From positions 62,001-126,000 of IMG/VR virus record IMGVR_UViG_3300044953_000377: DNA of 64,000 nt. One strand, 5' to 3'. The notes beneath the pieces were generated by a model. That model was not told where the DNA came from, did no database searches, and was given only the letters and a program-made list of their open reading frames with translations. Both the position numbers and the translations under genes were made by a program. This document shows positions 1 to 10,802 of the stretch, one piece after another (position 1 is the first letter of the stretch; every line of letters starts with the position of its first letter). Source of the stretch: a virus.

Positions 1-2
1 AT

Positions 3-1637
3 GAAAGGATAGTTCAGTACATAGGTGATATAGACGTTGTAAATTCAGTACAGAATTCAGAGAACGCATACTCTGAAGTCTATATCCATGTTCCTACCGG
101 AGACGGAGGTACTCCATACGTTTTATTTAAAACTATAGCGGACGAAAATTATTATCCAGATAGAACCTGGACACACTTACCTCCGGATCCAACAGATACG
201 GAGTATTTACAAGGAAGAGATTCTGCTTCAGGACTATACGGACCTAATGGATTACCAAAATTAGCAATATTTGATCAGGATGTTTTAGGAGAACCTGGAG
301 TTAGTGGAACATCAGCAACAGGATCTTTTACAAATAACTGGTATTCCCCAAGAGACGAGGCAAACTCGTATTTTAGTGATCCTACTTTTTTTGATAATAG
401 TAATTACGAGATTGAAAAATATGTAGCTGCTTCAGGACCTGGAGGTTACTCGGTAACATATAAGAGAAATAATCTAGACGGGGTTCAAATAGATTTTGAT
501 CCAGCTTCATATAGAGCTATTCAAAACTATGTAGGTATTTCAACTATCGAAGAATGGAATGGAACGCCTATTACAACTTCTTTCGAGTTTAACGCAGTTT
601 TGGTTTATTATGATGTTTACGATCCTAATAACCCTACAGATTCAGAAACTAATCTCTATGGGATTCTTTTCCTGAACGATCCTGAGCCTGTTTCCCTAAA
701 CGCAGGTAAGCTCCCTTCATTTAAGAAGTTTAAACCCGATCTGATTACTAAACTTAATGGTAATTCATACGGATTTAAAATAAATCTAAAGTTTGATACC
801 GATGTAGAAAGCACAGGAGTTGAGCAGGCTATTAACGACTACTCTTCTTTCTCTCTTTCTATCTTTATGGATGCTGCTACAGTTTTACAGGATGCTGCTA
901 AAAATCTTAATGATAGAACATTACAGATAGCTGGTATGCAGAATGATATTAATAATCTTAAAGATCTAATAATAAACACTGACGACAGCGCGGAGATAAA
1001 AGCAAGATTGGACGTGGTCGAAGCTTCTTTACAAGCAAACCAAGCACTTTTTGATAACACCCAGGATATTATAAGCCTTATAGAAAACAACACTGATACT
1101 ATTAACAACATATTACAAAATCAGACTTCTATTAATATGTCTTATAATCTTGATCTATTAAAAGACGGGGACGGGACATCTGTAGATAGGAGCACTCCTA
1201 ATATATTGAAGGTTAATGTTACTCAACAGGATTACAACATTTCTAATAATTCTTTATTTACTATAAATCCTGTAGCAGGAAACACTGTTCCTCTTTCAAT
1301 TTATACTAACTATTTAAAACATAAAAATAACGGAGTTTCAATAACAGCTAATAATGATATCGTTATAAGAATAGATGACAGTATAAACAAATGGAAAAAA
1401 GGACAGGTTTTAAGACTTGTTATAGGAGACGATATAGATCTAGGAAATTATTCACTTGTTATTCTAACTGACGCATTAGGTGAATATCCTAAATCAGCAC
1501 CTTCAGGAGTACCATATTCATCTGTAGTTGCAGGATTTCTTAATACACAGTTTTCTGGATCTAATTATAAACCAATTTTTGATATTGTTTGTATAGACGA
1601 TAAGAACTTAATATTTGAAGTTGATCAAATAAAATAA
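3..1637 (+). CDS. Virion structural protein, 5'-truncated by window edge
   Basis: The reading frame is open from the first bases of the window and ends at the TAA at 1635-1637, so the true start lies upstream and at least 544 residues are present. The visible part is rich in Asn, Ser, Thr, Pro and Gly and looks beta-structured. Around 840-1130 there is a heptad-like stretch (repeated Asn/Asp/Leu/Ile, e.g. MQNDINNLKDLI) that suggests a trimeric coiled coil. It is followed, 5 bases later, by another long protein of the same composition. This makes a tail fibre, baseplate-associated or neck protein the likely role. I recognise no specific family. The internal TTG at 600 is not a convincing start because coding continues upstream. 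Confidence 0.75.
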   Translation, partial: ERIVQYIGDIDVVNSVQNSENAYSEVYIHVPTGDGGTPYVLFKTIADENYYPDRTWTHLPPDPTDTEYLQGRDSASGLYGPNGLPKLAIFDQDVLGEPGVSGTSATGSFTNNWYSPRDEANSYFSDPTFFDNSNYEIEKYVAASGPGGYSVTYKRNNLDGVQIDFDPASYRAIQNYVGISTIEEWNGTPITTSFEFNAVLVYYDVYDPNNPTDSETNLYGILFLNDPEPVSLNAGKLPSFKKFKPDLITKLNGNSYGFKINLKFDTDVESTGVEQAINDYSSFSLSIFMDAATVLQDAAKNLNDRTLQIAGMQNDINNLKDLIINTDDSAEIKARLDVVEASLQANQALFDNTQDIISLIENNTDTINNILQNQTSINMSYNLDLLKDGDGTSVDRSTPNILKVNVTQQDYNISNNSLFTINPVAGNTVPLSIYTNYLKHKNNGVSITANNDIVIRIDDSINKWKKGQVLRLVIGDDIDLGNYSLVILTDALGEYPKSAPSGVPYSSVVAGFLNTQFSGSNYKPIFDIVCIDDKNLIFEVDQIK

Positions 1638-1642
1638 AAAAA

Positions 1643-4600
1643 ATGTCGAATACTAAAAATTCATTTTCATCATTAATAGCACAGTTTCTTAGGCTACAGA
1701 AAAACTCTCTGGAGATTATAAATAAGCTTAATGATGTGACAACATCTTCCAAGGATTCTGTTGAAGTGGAATTCTTGATGGATGATAACACTTCTGAAAA
1801 TATACAAATACCATCTTTCGGATATTTAAAAACTGAGATAAACAGACTAGATCAAAACATAAAAGCTTTATCTGGATTAGAAGACAATAGAGCAAACGTT
1901 AGAAATCCGGACGGCACAGTTGCTAAGATATATCAAGCTAAAACATTAAAGGACCCATCATCTCCTGCTAGCTTACAGGTTCCTTCTACCTTCCAAGCTA
2001 GAAATAACTGGTTTTTTGAATCTTTCTTAAATCCTCTTCTTTATATAGAAATTGATGTTGAAAATCAAATCCCAGAAAATTCAGAAAGTGTTTATGTAAA
2101 AAGAATAATTGCAAACACACAGTCCGATGTACAGAAGCAATATTTTGATAATAATATTAAGGGCAGAAATGATTTAAGTGATAGTGATTTTATAGCTTCT
2201 TTAGAAAGCCAAGGAATTCAATATTTTATTGATGAACAGATAAATGATCTAGATTTAAGAACAATAAGATATACAGGTTCTTTTGGGGTATTAAGGATAT
2301 TTGACGAGGAAGTACAAGTAACTGTAAACGGAACAACAACCACTAATACGGTTAGAAAATATAAACTTAACACACTAAGGTACAACGACGTTTTAGCAGA
2401 CACAGAAAACTCCAGAACACTAACTAAAGGAGAAATACTAATAACTGCGGGGGGAACTAAATACGAGATAACATCAATTGATTCAACTAATCAAACAGTA
2501 GTATTTAAAAGATTATTTGGGTTTGAAGCTATCCAACTCGGAGATTCGGTGCTAACAATATATTCTAATGTATTGTCTAATAGACAGGTAGAAGTAAACG
2601 TTGGATTTGACGAAAGACAAGGGGTATTTATTAAATCTATTGACGGGGACTTTAATGTCGCATCTAGTAAATATAGTCCAGGTATTTGTTTTTTTTCTAG
2701 TGAGCTCCAGATAACAACTACCGACGGTGTAAAAACACTAGAGGCTTTTTATAACTCACAGGTTTCTGACTTCGGTAAAATATTTATAGCATCAGCGAAA
2801 GATAATACAATCCCTGCTATATATGGGCAAACTCCATCATCTCCTGTAGTTTCTCCTGGTAACTTTAAAGTGGTAAGAGTAAACTCACAAATAACAAACT
2901 CTAAAGAAAGTGATGCTTTTAAAGATAAGGTTAAAACAAAAAACACACTAAAGAATGAAATAGATTCAATAGATAGGGCAATAGATCAAACTAGAAAACA
3001 ATTATCGGAATTAACAACAACCTCAGTTGGTAAAACCCCAACTGCAGAATTTAAGAAACTCAATGATAAAATTAGTGCTCTTTCAAAAGACAAGGGGGTT
3101 AAAACCGAATTAGTATCTACTAATATAACAGAATTAAATAATTTAATTATAGCGGTGCCTGAATTAACAGAGGCACCTAAATACAGAGTAAGGGGATTTT
3201 GGCCTATACCTGAACCTATAGTGGATCCTAAGACTGGAGAACAAAATATAGTTCAATTTAATGTAAGATATAGATATCTTTCGTTGACTGGCAATCCAAA
3301 TGGTGTAGATCAGATAGATTATATTGATAATAATGGAGTAGCAAAAACCGGGCAGTTTACTAACTGGGAACAATTTAAAAGCGATGTAAGGAAAAAAGTA
3401 TATGACACTAATACTGGAACATATGTATGGCAAATCGAGGACGTTAGCGACGCTAATACTGTTAATATAAATCAGCTAGACATTCCTATAACAAAAGGGG
3501 AAAAGGTGGAAATACAAATACAGTCCATATCTGAGGCTGGGTGGCCAACTAATCCTCTAACTTCAGATTGGTCGACTTCTGCAATAGTTGATTTTCCACC
3601 TGATCTTGTAGTTGAGGTCGACAATTCATCTTTTGTAGTACAAAATAATACTGACACAGCGGTTTCTAAAGTGCAGAGCGATTTACAAGCAAAAGGTCTA
3701 GATCAACATTTATCTACACAATTTACATCAGGGGATAAATTCTATGCTCACAATTCTTCCGTTATTGCATCTGGATTTTTTGATGCAACAGGGAAAGCAT
3801 TAGATCTTTTTCAGAAATTAACTCAAATTGATAATGAGCTACAGTCTCTAAGGGCCTTAATAGCTAGAGCTAAGGGGACGCTTGGTGTTTATATAAGAAG
3901 CGGAAACACATCTAACAAGATCAACCCAGGAAGTACTATAAACTTATTTGGAGGATATTATGATCAACTTATAGATCTTTCAAATCCTAGTAATAAAGGT
4001 AAGATAGCAAATGTAGTCTATTATTTAGAACTAAGAAACGAAGCAGCAACTCCTCTAGAGCTTTCTTCCTTGATTCCTGGAGGACAAAATGTCAAAGCAC
4101 CAAATTCTATTACCGGACAGACAGATTACAACAACAATAGAAAATACGGAGAAACCCCTATTCAGCTTTCTGGTATTGTCGATGCTAATGTTAATACAAC
4201 TTCGCCAGGATCATTCGTGCAAGCTTCTGGATATCAAAGTGGTAATGCTTTTTCCCAGTTTGTTTACAATAGATATAAGAGCGTAGGGCTTGACGAAGAA
4301 TTATATTTTATTCCACCTACATCACTATCGTGGAACATAGATAATGGCTCATCTGTAGGAGGTAGCCAGTTACCAATAAATAACGACGGGATAATAATAC
4401 CATTTAAACCATCTACAACAGGTGTGGTAAATGCTGGTGCTAATGCTAACATATGGGGAGGAACATACACAGCAGGAGCACCTGATATTAACGGAGATCT
4501 TAATGAGTTTTGTATCCATATTTCACATCCTGACATAAATGATGGAAACTCAACAATTTTTGAATCTTTGATAAGACCATCGGTTTTACCTACTGGGCCT

Positions 4601-5143
4601 ATGAATTATCCTTCTTTTAGACATGCCTTAGGGTTTGAGACCGACACTAATATATCATCTTCAGTACCTGGATTTCAATCTTCTTCTTACCAACAGTTAG
4701 AATATTATCCAGCTAACTCAGGATCTAATTTCGGCACTGATGATAACTCTTACCCTAATAAATTAGGGTTTGTAGAAAGCGATGAATTCTTATGTGGTAA
4801 GTTCTCCTGTGGAGCTTATTTATTTATGGCTCCTACTAATCACACAGCAGTTCAAATCGAGGGTTCTACCCAATTAGCTAAAAAGACTTTAGATTTTGGA
4901 CAGGAGAATGCTATAACAGTACCACTTGTTTTTCAAATGAGAGCTCAAGATAAACTAGGATATGTTGGAGGATGGAGATCCGCAGGTAACCTTAAGAATA
5001 TTACTTATAATAAGAAAATAGGAATAGATATACAGGTGAAAAATGAGGATCTTTTTTCTTTCGATGTTTTAGTATCTGGAAGTTATACTAAGACTTCATT
5101 AGTTTCACCAGCTTATTCTCAAAGTAAGAAAACAACTATCTAG
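1643..5143 (+). CDS. Large virion structural protein (baseplate/tail-associated, 1166 aa)
   Basis: ATG start after an A-rich leader, 5 bases after the previous stop. The N-terminal ~80 residues are helical and may form a coiled coil. A second predicted coiled coil lies near residues 430-490. Residues ~510-660 look like a fibronectin-III-like fold, with alternating beta strands ending in GWPTNPLTSDWSTS. Another helical heptad patch is near residue 740 (LTQIDNELQSLRALIARAK). The rest is beta- and Gly/Ser/Asn-rich. The size and the chain of three consecutive giant proteins fit baseplate wedge or tail appendage proteins of a large myovirus. No enzymatic motif is visible. The family is not recognised, so the role is inferred from composition and neighbours. 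Confidence 0.75.
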   Translation: MSNTKNSFSSLIAQFLRLQKNSLEIINKLNDVTTSSKDSVEVEFLMDDNTSENIQIPSFGYLKTEINRLDQNIKALSGLEDNRANVRNPDGTVAKIYQAKTLKDPSSPASLQVPSTFQARNNWFFESFLNPLLYIEIDVENQIPENSESVYVKRIIANTQSDVQKQYFDNNIKGRNDLSDSDFIASLESQGIQYFIDEQINDLDLRTIRYTGSFGVLRIFDEEVQVTVNGTTTTNTVRKYKLNTLRYNDVLADTENSRTLTKGEILITAGGTKYEITSIDSTNQTVVFKRLFGFEAIQLGDSVLTIYSNVLSNRQVEVNVGFDERQGVFIKSIDGDFNVASSKYSPGICFFSSELQITTTDGVKTLEAFYNSQVSDFGKIFIASAKDNTIPAIYGQTPSSPVVSPGNFKVVRVNSQITNSKESDAFKDKVKTKNTLKNEIDSIDRAIDQTRKQLSELTTTSVGKTPTAEFKKLNDKISALSKDKGVKTELVSTNITELNNLIIAVPELTEAPKYRVRGFWPIPEPIVDPKTGEQNIVQFNVRYRYLSLTGNPNGVDQIDYIDNNGVAKTGQFTNWEQFKSDVRKKVYDTNTGTYVWQIEDVSDANTVNINQLDIPITKGEKVEIQIQSISEAGWPTNPLTSDWSTSAIVDFPPDLVVEVDNSSFVVQNNTDTAVSKVQSDLQAKGLDQHLSTQFTSGDKFYAHNSSVIASGFFDATGKALDLFQKLTQIDNELQSLRALIARAKGTLGVYIRSGNTSNKINPGSTINLFGGYYDQLIDLSNPSNKGKIANVVYYLELRNEAATPLELSSLIPGGQNVKAPNSITGQTDYNNNRKYGETPIQLSGIVDANVNTTSPGSFVQASGYQSGNAFSQFVYNRYKSVGLDEELYFIPPTSLSWNIDNGSSVGGSQLPINNDGIIIPFKPSTTGVVNAGANANIWGGTYTAGAPDINGDLNEFCIHISHPDINDGNSTIFESLIRPSVLPTGPMNYPSFRHALGFETDTNISSSVPGFQSSSYQQLEYYPANSGSNFGTDDNSYPNKLGFVESDEFLCGKFSCGAYLFMAPTNHTAVQIEGSTQLAKKTLDFGQENAITVPLVFQMRAQDKLGYVGGWRSAGNLKNITYNKKIGIDIQVKNEDLFSFDVLVSGSYTKTSLVSPAYSQSKKTTI

Positions 5144-5146
5144 TAA

Positions 5147-8100
5147 GTGGCAAGGAAAATAATTAAACAAAATTCGTCTTTCGGAGTTCTCAGAGCCAAT
5201 CCAAGGATATCTGGAAACGTAAAAATTACCGTTGACTCTAAGAGTGATATATGGCTTAATTCTATAGATTCTAATTCTGAGATGTCTAATAGCTATTACA
5301 AAGGCTTTAGAATATCTCCGGAAACTTCTTATGATAAGGATCTTTATAGATTTTTCAGAGAGGGTAAAACACCATCTCAGTTTATTTTTGGAATGATTGG
5401 AGAGGGGGATCCTGTTCAAAACCAGATAAAAGACCTATCTGATAGTTACAGCTTTTTTTATAGCTCCGGTGTTTCCCCTTTGATTTCCGATAAATATGAT
5501 GAAGATTTTTCTTACCTAGCTCCTTTTTGGCTGGGTGAAGATATACCAGATCATTTTGTTATTTTTAAATTAAATGATCCTATAGATTACTCATATAAGG
5601 TTCCAGTAACTTCTCTTGTTATTGGAACTACTTATAAAGTATTACAGGACACTTCCGTAGATCCTCAAAGTCCTGGATATCTTCCATTTCAAATATCCTC
5701 TGGAAGCCAAACTTATACTGACGGTAACGTTTTTACAGCTACCTCTTTCACTTTTAATGTTCTACAGGGACAAGGGTCTGTAATACTTTTAGATCCTCTA
5801 TATAACATGGCTAATGTAGAGAACACAGAGGATCATTTTTATGATAAGATACTTCCTAAATCTACTGTTGTAGCAAGTTTTGATTTAACTGAGAATACTA
5901 AAATAGGTAAGTATCTAAGAAAAATAAAAACAACCCCTGGATACACAGACAGTTTAATTGATGTTAGATTCGAAGAAAATCAGTTAACCACCTTTAACGG
6001 TGTTAATTACCAGGTTGGTATATTTGATAAGAAAGGGGATTACTTAATAGACTATTATAAAAATCCAGAAACACAAATAGGATTCGAAGATTTTATAACT
6101 AATGGATTTAGAAATAATGGTATATTAAGCTATAAGCTTTTAAATCTGGAGTTCTTGTTTAATGATAACGATTCTCCAAACTACACTATAAATAGATATT
6201 TTGGGTTATATGTTAATGCACCAGAGATAGCTAAATTTAAGATAGACGGGGATGCTTTTTATAAGAGTCAAGGATCGTCTGGTAATATCCCCGTACCCGA
6301 AAAAAATAATAAAGGATACTACTTTCAAGAAACTTCCTATTATCAATATAATGATAACGGAGTAAGATTATACTTAGATCCTAATGAGATATCTGGTATT
6401 ATACCAAACTCAGACGATGTAAATATATTAGAGGAGACAAAAATTTTTTGGATAAAAGATAAGAACGATAACTTTCATTCATTAAAAAGATACGAGGATT
6501 ATGGAAATTCTTCCCCTGATCCTCTATATTCAGTTTACGGGATAAGCGGATATGAGAACCAATTAGTAATACAGGATACTTCCCTAGATTTATCATTATT
6601 ATCAGGAAAAGACATAGACACTAGAAAGCAATATCCAGCGGTAACTACAGGACAAAAAGGGAGAGGATACAGTGTTATTAGAATAGCGGGGGAGCTAAAT
6701 AATTATAATGAGAATTCATTTATATTTTATAACCCTTTAGGATATCACGGATTACCTGGAGCTAAATATGACATAATAAGGGCATCTGATCTTTCCTCCA
6801 CTATTGACGAGTGGGGCCCAGGAAGTTTCTATGCTCAGGATGAAGTTTATTACTACCATCCCTTCGGAACAAATGAAAAAATTGCTGAGGCTTTAACTGG
6901 AATTTTTAACAGCTTTAATTACAACTCCTTTGAAGCATTTAATTCCGGGGATGAAGTTGTAATAAGAACAAACGCAGTAGGTGCGCAGGAGAACACTAAA
7001 TATTATTTAGACTTTTTCCAAAACTTTACAACCCTCCAAAGAATGCCCGACTCCAAAAGAGGTATAGTCTTTATAAACGAAAAAGATGTCTGTGACATAA
7101 ATCAAAGACAATCCTTTCTGGGTGGATCTAATTATTCTAATACAAGAGTTAAAGTTAAAATAGAGGATGCAAATAAGATAGAGGTAGGTAAAACCTTTAT
7201 TGAAACTATAAAAAGTACAGTTACTGATTCATTTAATAATATACCAGAATACTCCAATAAAGGAGCTTCCGTCGTTATAGGAAAATATAGATTTGTTGAT
7301 CAGTATGCTAGAGATGAAAAAGGAGAAATAGTAGGACTTAAAGATTTTGAAACCCACGCTACTCTTGAAATAGCTAATTTTACTGAATCTATAGCTTTTG
7401 GTACATCTGGATCTATTTCTGCTTTTAATACTTATAATGTTTCACTGGGTATTTTTTCTTTCTATGGATTAAGGGAAATTGATATGGATTTCTGGTATAG
7501 CCAGTACGGATATACACCAACCCCGGAATATTATAAACATTTAGATGTGCAACCCTCTGGGATAACTAAAATAGTTCCGAGGAAAACTTATTTTGTTTCT
7601 AATGGAGCATTTGTAGATTATGGTGGAAACACGATAACTGGTCCAAATTTCTTTGAAGGGGTAGTAGGTGAGGATCAGTACACATTAGCTACAGGATCGA
7701 CTGGGGCAGAGTCTAATGTTTTCCCTACGCTATCATCTAGAGGTAACATTACAGTTGGTGTTACTCCTAGTAATTTCGACTATTCTTTTTATCCGGATTT
7801 AGATGCCTTCCCTGGATTTTATGGAATACAATCCCTTCAGTTTATCGACAATGCTATAGGATTAGATACAAAATACAAGCAATTAAATTTTGGTAAGCTA
7901 AATTCTGAATATGACTACACGCAGGACAACTATAATCCAGTGTTTGCTACAAACAGTAGAGTTAGTCCTTATATAACTAAATGGGTTTATAGAGGAGGAA
8001 CAGATGTCAGAGGAAATGGATACAGATTAAATGCTAACATAGCTTTTAGTCCTTTAAATTTTTCTCCTAGCTTTTTTAGAAGATCTCAAGATCCACAGTA

Positions 8101-10759
8101 CTTTACACACGAATGGTATCAGTTACAAAAACCCCCTTATTCCTTTCCAGAAGAAAGCGTACATTTAGATAAGAACTATTTGGCTAGAGAGATCGATCAG
8201 TCATTCTTGACTAATGCAAATCCAGCTTTAAGAGATTATTTCCTGGATTATTTTTCAATAGAGGGTGACGACTTAGCACAATATTATCCAGGGAGCACAA
8301 CAATAAACAAAATAGGACTAACTGAAAGATATTCAGTGTTCGATTTCAATACTGGTAGTAAATTTTCTGAAACATTATTTAGAGGAGCTAAAGTAAGAAT
8401 TAAAAGAACCTTTACTGACTATGCTCAGGGAGAATCTACTAAATATATAGAGGATGATCGTTTTTATGACGACTATAAGTTTTCTTGTGTCGTAGTGCCA
8501 ATAAGAAATATACTGGACGAGATACAAACACCAGTTAAAGTAAAAGTAATAGAGAATAGAACATTTAAGAATATAACTTTTATCGTTGAGGTTTTAATTG
8601 AGGATGCTAGGGTTTTAAATTTCGAAGATATAAGCCCGGAAAACCAATATCTAGATCTAGATTATTTCTTATTATACTCTTTAAAAGACAAGCTAGACAG
8701 TTCTTATTTTTCTACGGTTGTTAGTTCTTCTCTTCCTTCCGGATTAGTAGAATTACCAACTGTTGGGGATATAAAATTATCTTCAGCTCTTAATATATCA
8801 TCAGCACCTAATATACAAGGACTATTTTCATCGGTTAATCCAGGTACAGTGGGAAATGAGGGTGAAATTTATATTATTCCTAATCCTGATTACGAAACTG
8901 ACTTAAGGGACGAAGTAAACTTTACCTATCTTCCTTCTGTTCAACCGGATTCTATTTCTGGACCTAATTCTACCAGCCCTGGATCTTTCTATGGAATTGC
9001 TGGACCTTCGCCTTACAACGGGTATACTCTTCCTTTTCCTACTGGTGTTGGACAGGAGGTTATAAATTTTACTAACACACAGCCGGGATACGAATTTAAT
9101 TTTAGCGATATTGGTATTCCTGGACCTGTTAATATACCAACTATAGCAAATTACTCCTCACTTTCTAATATTCCTATTTATCAAAGGCAAGGTGGAGTTG
9201 GCTATTGGGAAAATATATTAGAAAAAATATCTTTTGCTAATCTTTCCTTATGGGTAAATACTGGATATCCTTACATAGATTATTTAACTTATGAGTGGGA
9301 CGAAACATCTGGTACCACAAAGGTATTAGAGAATCAATTTGTTTTAGAGTTCATAAAGCCTTCATTCTTTGAACAGGAAACAGTTATTGTTGCGGTAGAA
9401 ATAACGGATAAACCCCAAGAATTAAGCGTATTTAATGTTGGCTATGAAACTGAAGATGTTGAAGGAGAGAGTGAGCTTTATAGATATGGGGGAGAATATG
9501 TTCCTAGCTTTAGAGAAGTTTTAAATTTTGAGAATGTAAAATATGATGCTCCTGAATGGGCAATACCAAACTATAGTACATTTATAGTAAAGATAGTTGA
9601 AAAACCAGAAAAATCATTATTATATGATATTGGTTCTACTAGTTGTTTAGAAATAGATGGTGTACCACAGGGAGAAATAAATTTAATTAAAGGAATAACT
9701 TATTATTTTGATCTTAGTGATCCTAGTAATACTGGATATCAGATATATTTTTCAGAAGAACAAATTGGTAACAACTTCTCCAATGATTCAATAACGCAGG
9801 GATATACACTAGTCGGTACACCAGGAACTACTGGAGCTTATATAGAAATGGATGTACCTTATGATTTGCCTTCCCCTATCTATTATGTAGCAGAGGGCGG
9901 AAAATTCATGGGAGGAAATATAAAAGCGATAGACTCGATAGAGTATTCTTACTGTTCTTTCGGACCATATAAAGATAATTTCGGGGTATCTAGAAATGTT
10001 AATTATTACAAATATTCACCTCAGTGGATATTTAGGATAGGACAAAATTCTCCTTATAATCCGGTTTATAACATCATAGGAGAAACCCCAGTAGATAGAA
10101 GGAATCTTTCTATTTTCGAAAGTTCTTGGGATCCTGGATTTTATAGAGAATATACAGGCCCTACCGGATATGTAAACCTACCTGGCACAAGAGTAATGAA
10201 AGAACAAAAATCTTTCTTTGGTAGCAAATTTATGCAGACCCCGGATCTAATAAATTCTCAAAAACAATTAGTATATCCACAATCATTAAAGGATGTTCTT
10301 GATTTGAACTATAATAACTACCCCAACTATGAAATACTATGGGAAAATAACCCAACTGAATTAAAAGGTGTTATTTTAATGGATAGAATGTTAAATAGAT
10401 ATTTCCTAGAAAATGGAGGAAAAGAATCGTTTAACAAATTTATAATTCCAGAATTTGGATTTGGTAGCACATCTGATATTGATGATGATTTTAAAGAATA
10501 TATGAATCAGAATATAATTCCTATATTTCAATCCAAACTAAACAGAGGATATCTTAAAAAAATACCCATCACAGCAACCGAGACTCTAGTTCCCGTAATA
10601 GGAAATTTAGCGGACTATCAGAAATTGATTAATGGATATTTCAATTCAGGAGAGGTGAGATACACTAAAGTGAATGATCTAAGATATGAATTTAGAATCC
10701 CTAAAGATCCTTCTTTTAACTATTCTGTCTGTTTCTCTATAGATATAGGAAAAATTTAA
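5147..10759 (+). CDS. Very large virion structural protein (1870 aa)
   Basis: Begins with GTG at 5147 (MARKIIKQNSSFG), 3 bases after the previous stop, and runs 1870 codons without interruption. This is the longest gene of the window. The protein is rich in Tyr, Asn, Pro, Gly, Ser and Asp and poor in Cys. It has no transmembrane segment or coiled coil, a composition typical of multi-domain beta-structured tail or baseplate proteins. The tight spacing to both neighbours suggests one late transcript of structural genes. A motif resembling GATATATAA follows it before the next fibre gene. No known domain could be identified by eye; assignment as virion protein is inference from size, composition and context. 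Confidence 0.75.
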   Translation: MARKIIKQNSSFGVLRANPRISGNVKITVDSKSDIWLNSIDSNSEMSNSYYKGFRISPETSYDKDLYRFFREGKTPSQFIFGMIGEGDPVQNQIKDLSDSYSFFYSSGVSPLISDKYDEDFSYLAPFWLGEDIPDHFVIFKLNDPIDYSYKVPVTSLVIGTTYKVLQDTSVDPQSPGYLPFQISSGSQTYTDGNVFTATSFTFNVLQGQGSVILLDPLYNMANVENTEDHFYDKILPKSTVVASFDLTENTKIGKYLRKIKTTPGYTDSLIDVRFEENQLTTFNGVNYQVGIFDKKGDYLIDYYKNPETQIGFEDFITNGFRNNGILSYKLLNLEFLFNDNDSPNYTINRYFGLYVNAPEIAKFKIDGDAFYKSQGSSGNIPVPEKNNKGYYFQETSYYQYNDNGVRLYLDPNEISGIIPNSDDVNILEETKIFWIKDKNDNFHSLKRYEDYGNSSPDPLYSVYGISGYENQLVIQDTSLDLSLLSGKDIDTRKQYPAVTTGQKGRGYSVIRIAGELNNYNENSFIFYNPLGYHGLPGAKYDIIRASDLSSTIDEWGPGSFYAQDEVYYYHPFGTNEKIAEALTGIFNSFNYNSFEAFNSGDEVVIRTNAVGAQENTKYYLDFFQNFTTLQRMPDSKRGIVFINEKDVCDINQRQSFLGGSNYSNTRVKVKIEDANKIEVGKTFIETIKSTVTDSFNNIPEYSNKGASVVIGKYRFVDQYARDEKGEIVGLKDFETHATLEIANFTESIAFGTSGSISAFNTYNVSLGIFSFYGLREIDMDFWYSQYGYTPTPEYYKHLDVQPSGITKIVPRKTYFVSNGAFVDYGGNTITGPNFFEGVVGEDQYTLATGSTGAESNVFPTLSSRGNITVGVTPSNFDYSFYPDLDAFPGFYGIQSLQFIDNAIGLDTKYKQLNFGKLNSEYDYTQDNYNPVFATNSRVSPYITKWVYRGGTDVRGNGYRLNANIAFSPLNFSPSFFRRSQDPQYFTHEWYQLQKPPYSFPEESVHLDKNYLAREIDQSFLTNANPALRDYFLDYFSIEGDDLAQYYPGSTTINKIGLTERYSVFDFNTGSKFSETLFRGAKVRIKRTFTDYAQGESTKYIEDDRFYDDYKFSCVVVPIRNILDEIQTPVKVKVIENRTFKNITFIVEVLIEDARVLNFEDISPENQYLDLDYFLLYSLKDKLDSSYFSTVVSSSLPSGLVELPTVGDIKLSSALNISSAPNIQGLFSSVNPGTVGNEGEIYIIPNPDYETDLRDEVNFTYLPSVQPDSISGPNSTSPGSFYGIAGPSPYNGYTLPFPTGVGQEVINFTNTQPGYEFNFSDIGIPGPVNIPTIANYSSLSNIPIYQRQGGVGYWENILEKISFANLSLWVNTGYPYIDYLTYEWDETSGTTKVLENQFVLEFIKPSFFEQETVIVAVEITDKPQELSVFNVGYETEDVEGESELYRYGGEYVPSFREVLNFENVKYDAPEWAIPNYSTFIVKIVEKPEKSLLYDIGSTSCLEIDGVPQGEINLIKGITYYFDLSDPSNTGYQIYFSEEQIGNNFSNDSITQGYTLVGTPGTTGAYIEMDVPYDLPSPIYYVAEGGKFMGGNIKAIDSIEYSYCSFGPYKDNFGVSRNVNYYKYSPQWIFRIGQNSPYNPVYNIIGETPVDRRNLSIFESSWDPGFYREYTGPTGYVNLPGTRVMKEQKSFFGSKFMQTPDLINSQKQLVYPQSLKDVLDLNYNNYPNYEILWENNPTELKGVILMDRMLNRYFLENGGKESFNKFIIPEFGFGSTSDIDDDFKEYMNQNIIPIFQSKLNRGYLKKIPITATETLVPVIGNLADYQKLINGYFNSGEVRYTKVNDLRYEFRIPKDPSFNYSVCFSIDIGKI

Positions 10760-10776
10760 TAGAGGGATGGATTTTT

Positions 10777-10785
10777 GATATATAA
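10777..10785 (+). promoter_or_regulatory. GATATATAA motif, candidate phage promoter
   Basis: GATATATAA lies 17 bases upstream of the fibre gene start at 10803, in the gap after the 1870-residue gene. The same 9-mer recurs before many genes of this window and may be a late-type -10 element. Confidence 0.4.
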
Positions 10786-10802
10786 TGTAACTATAAAAAG
10801 AG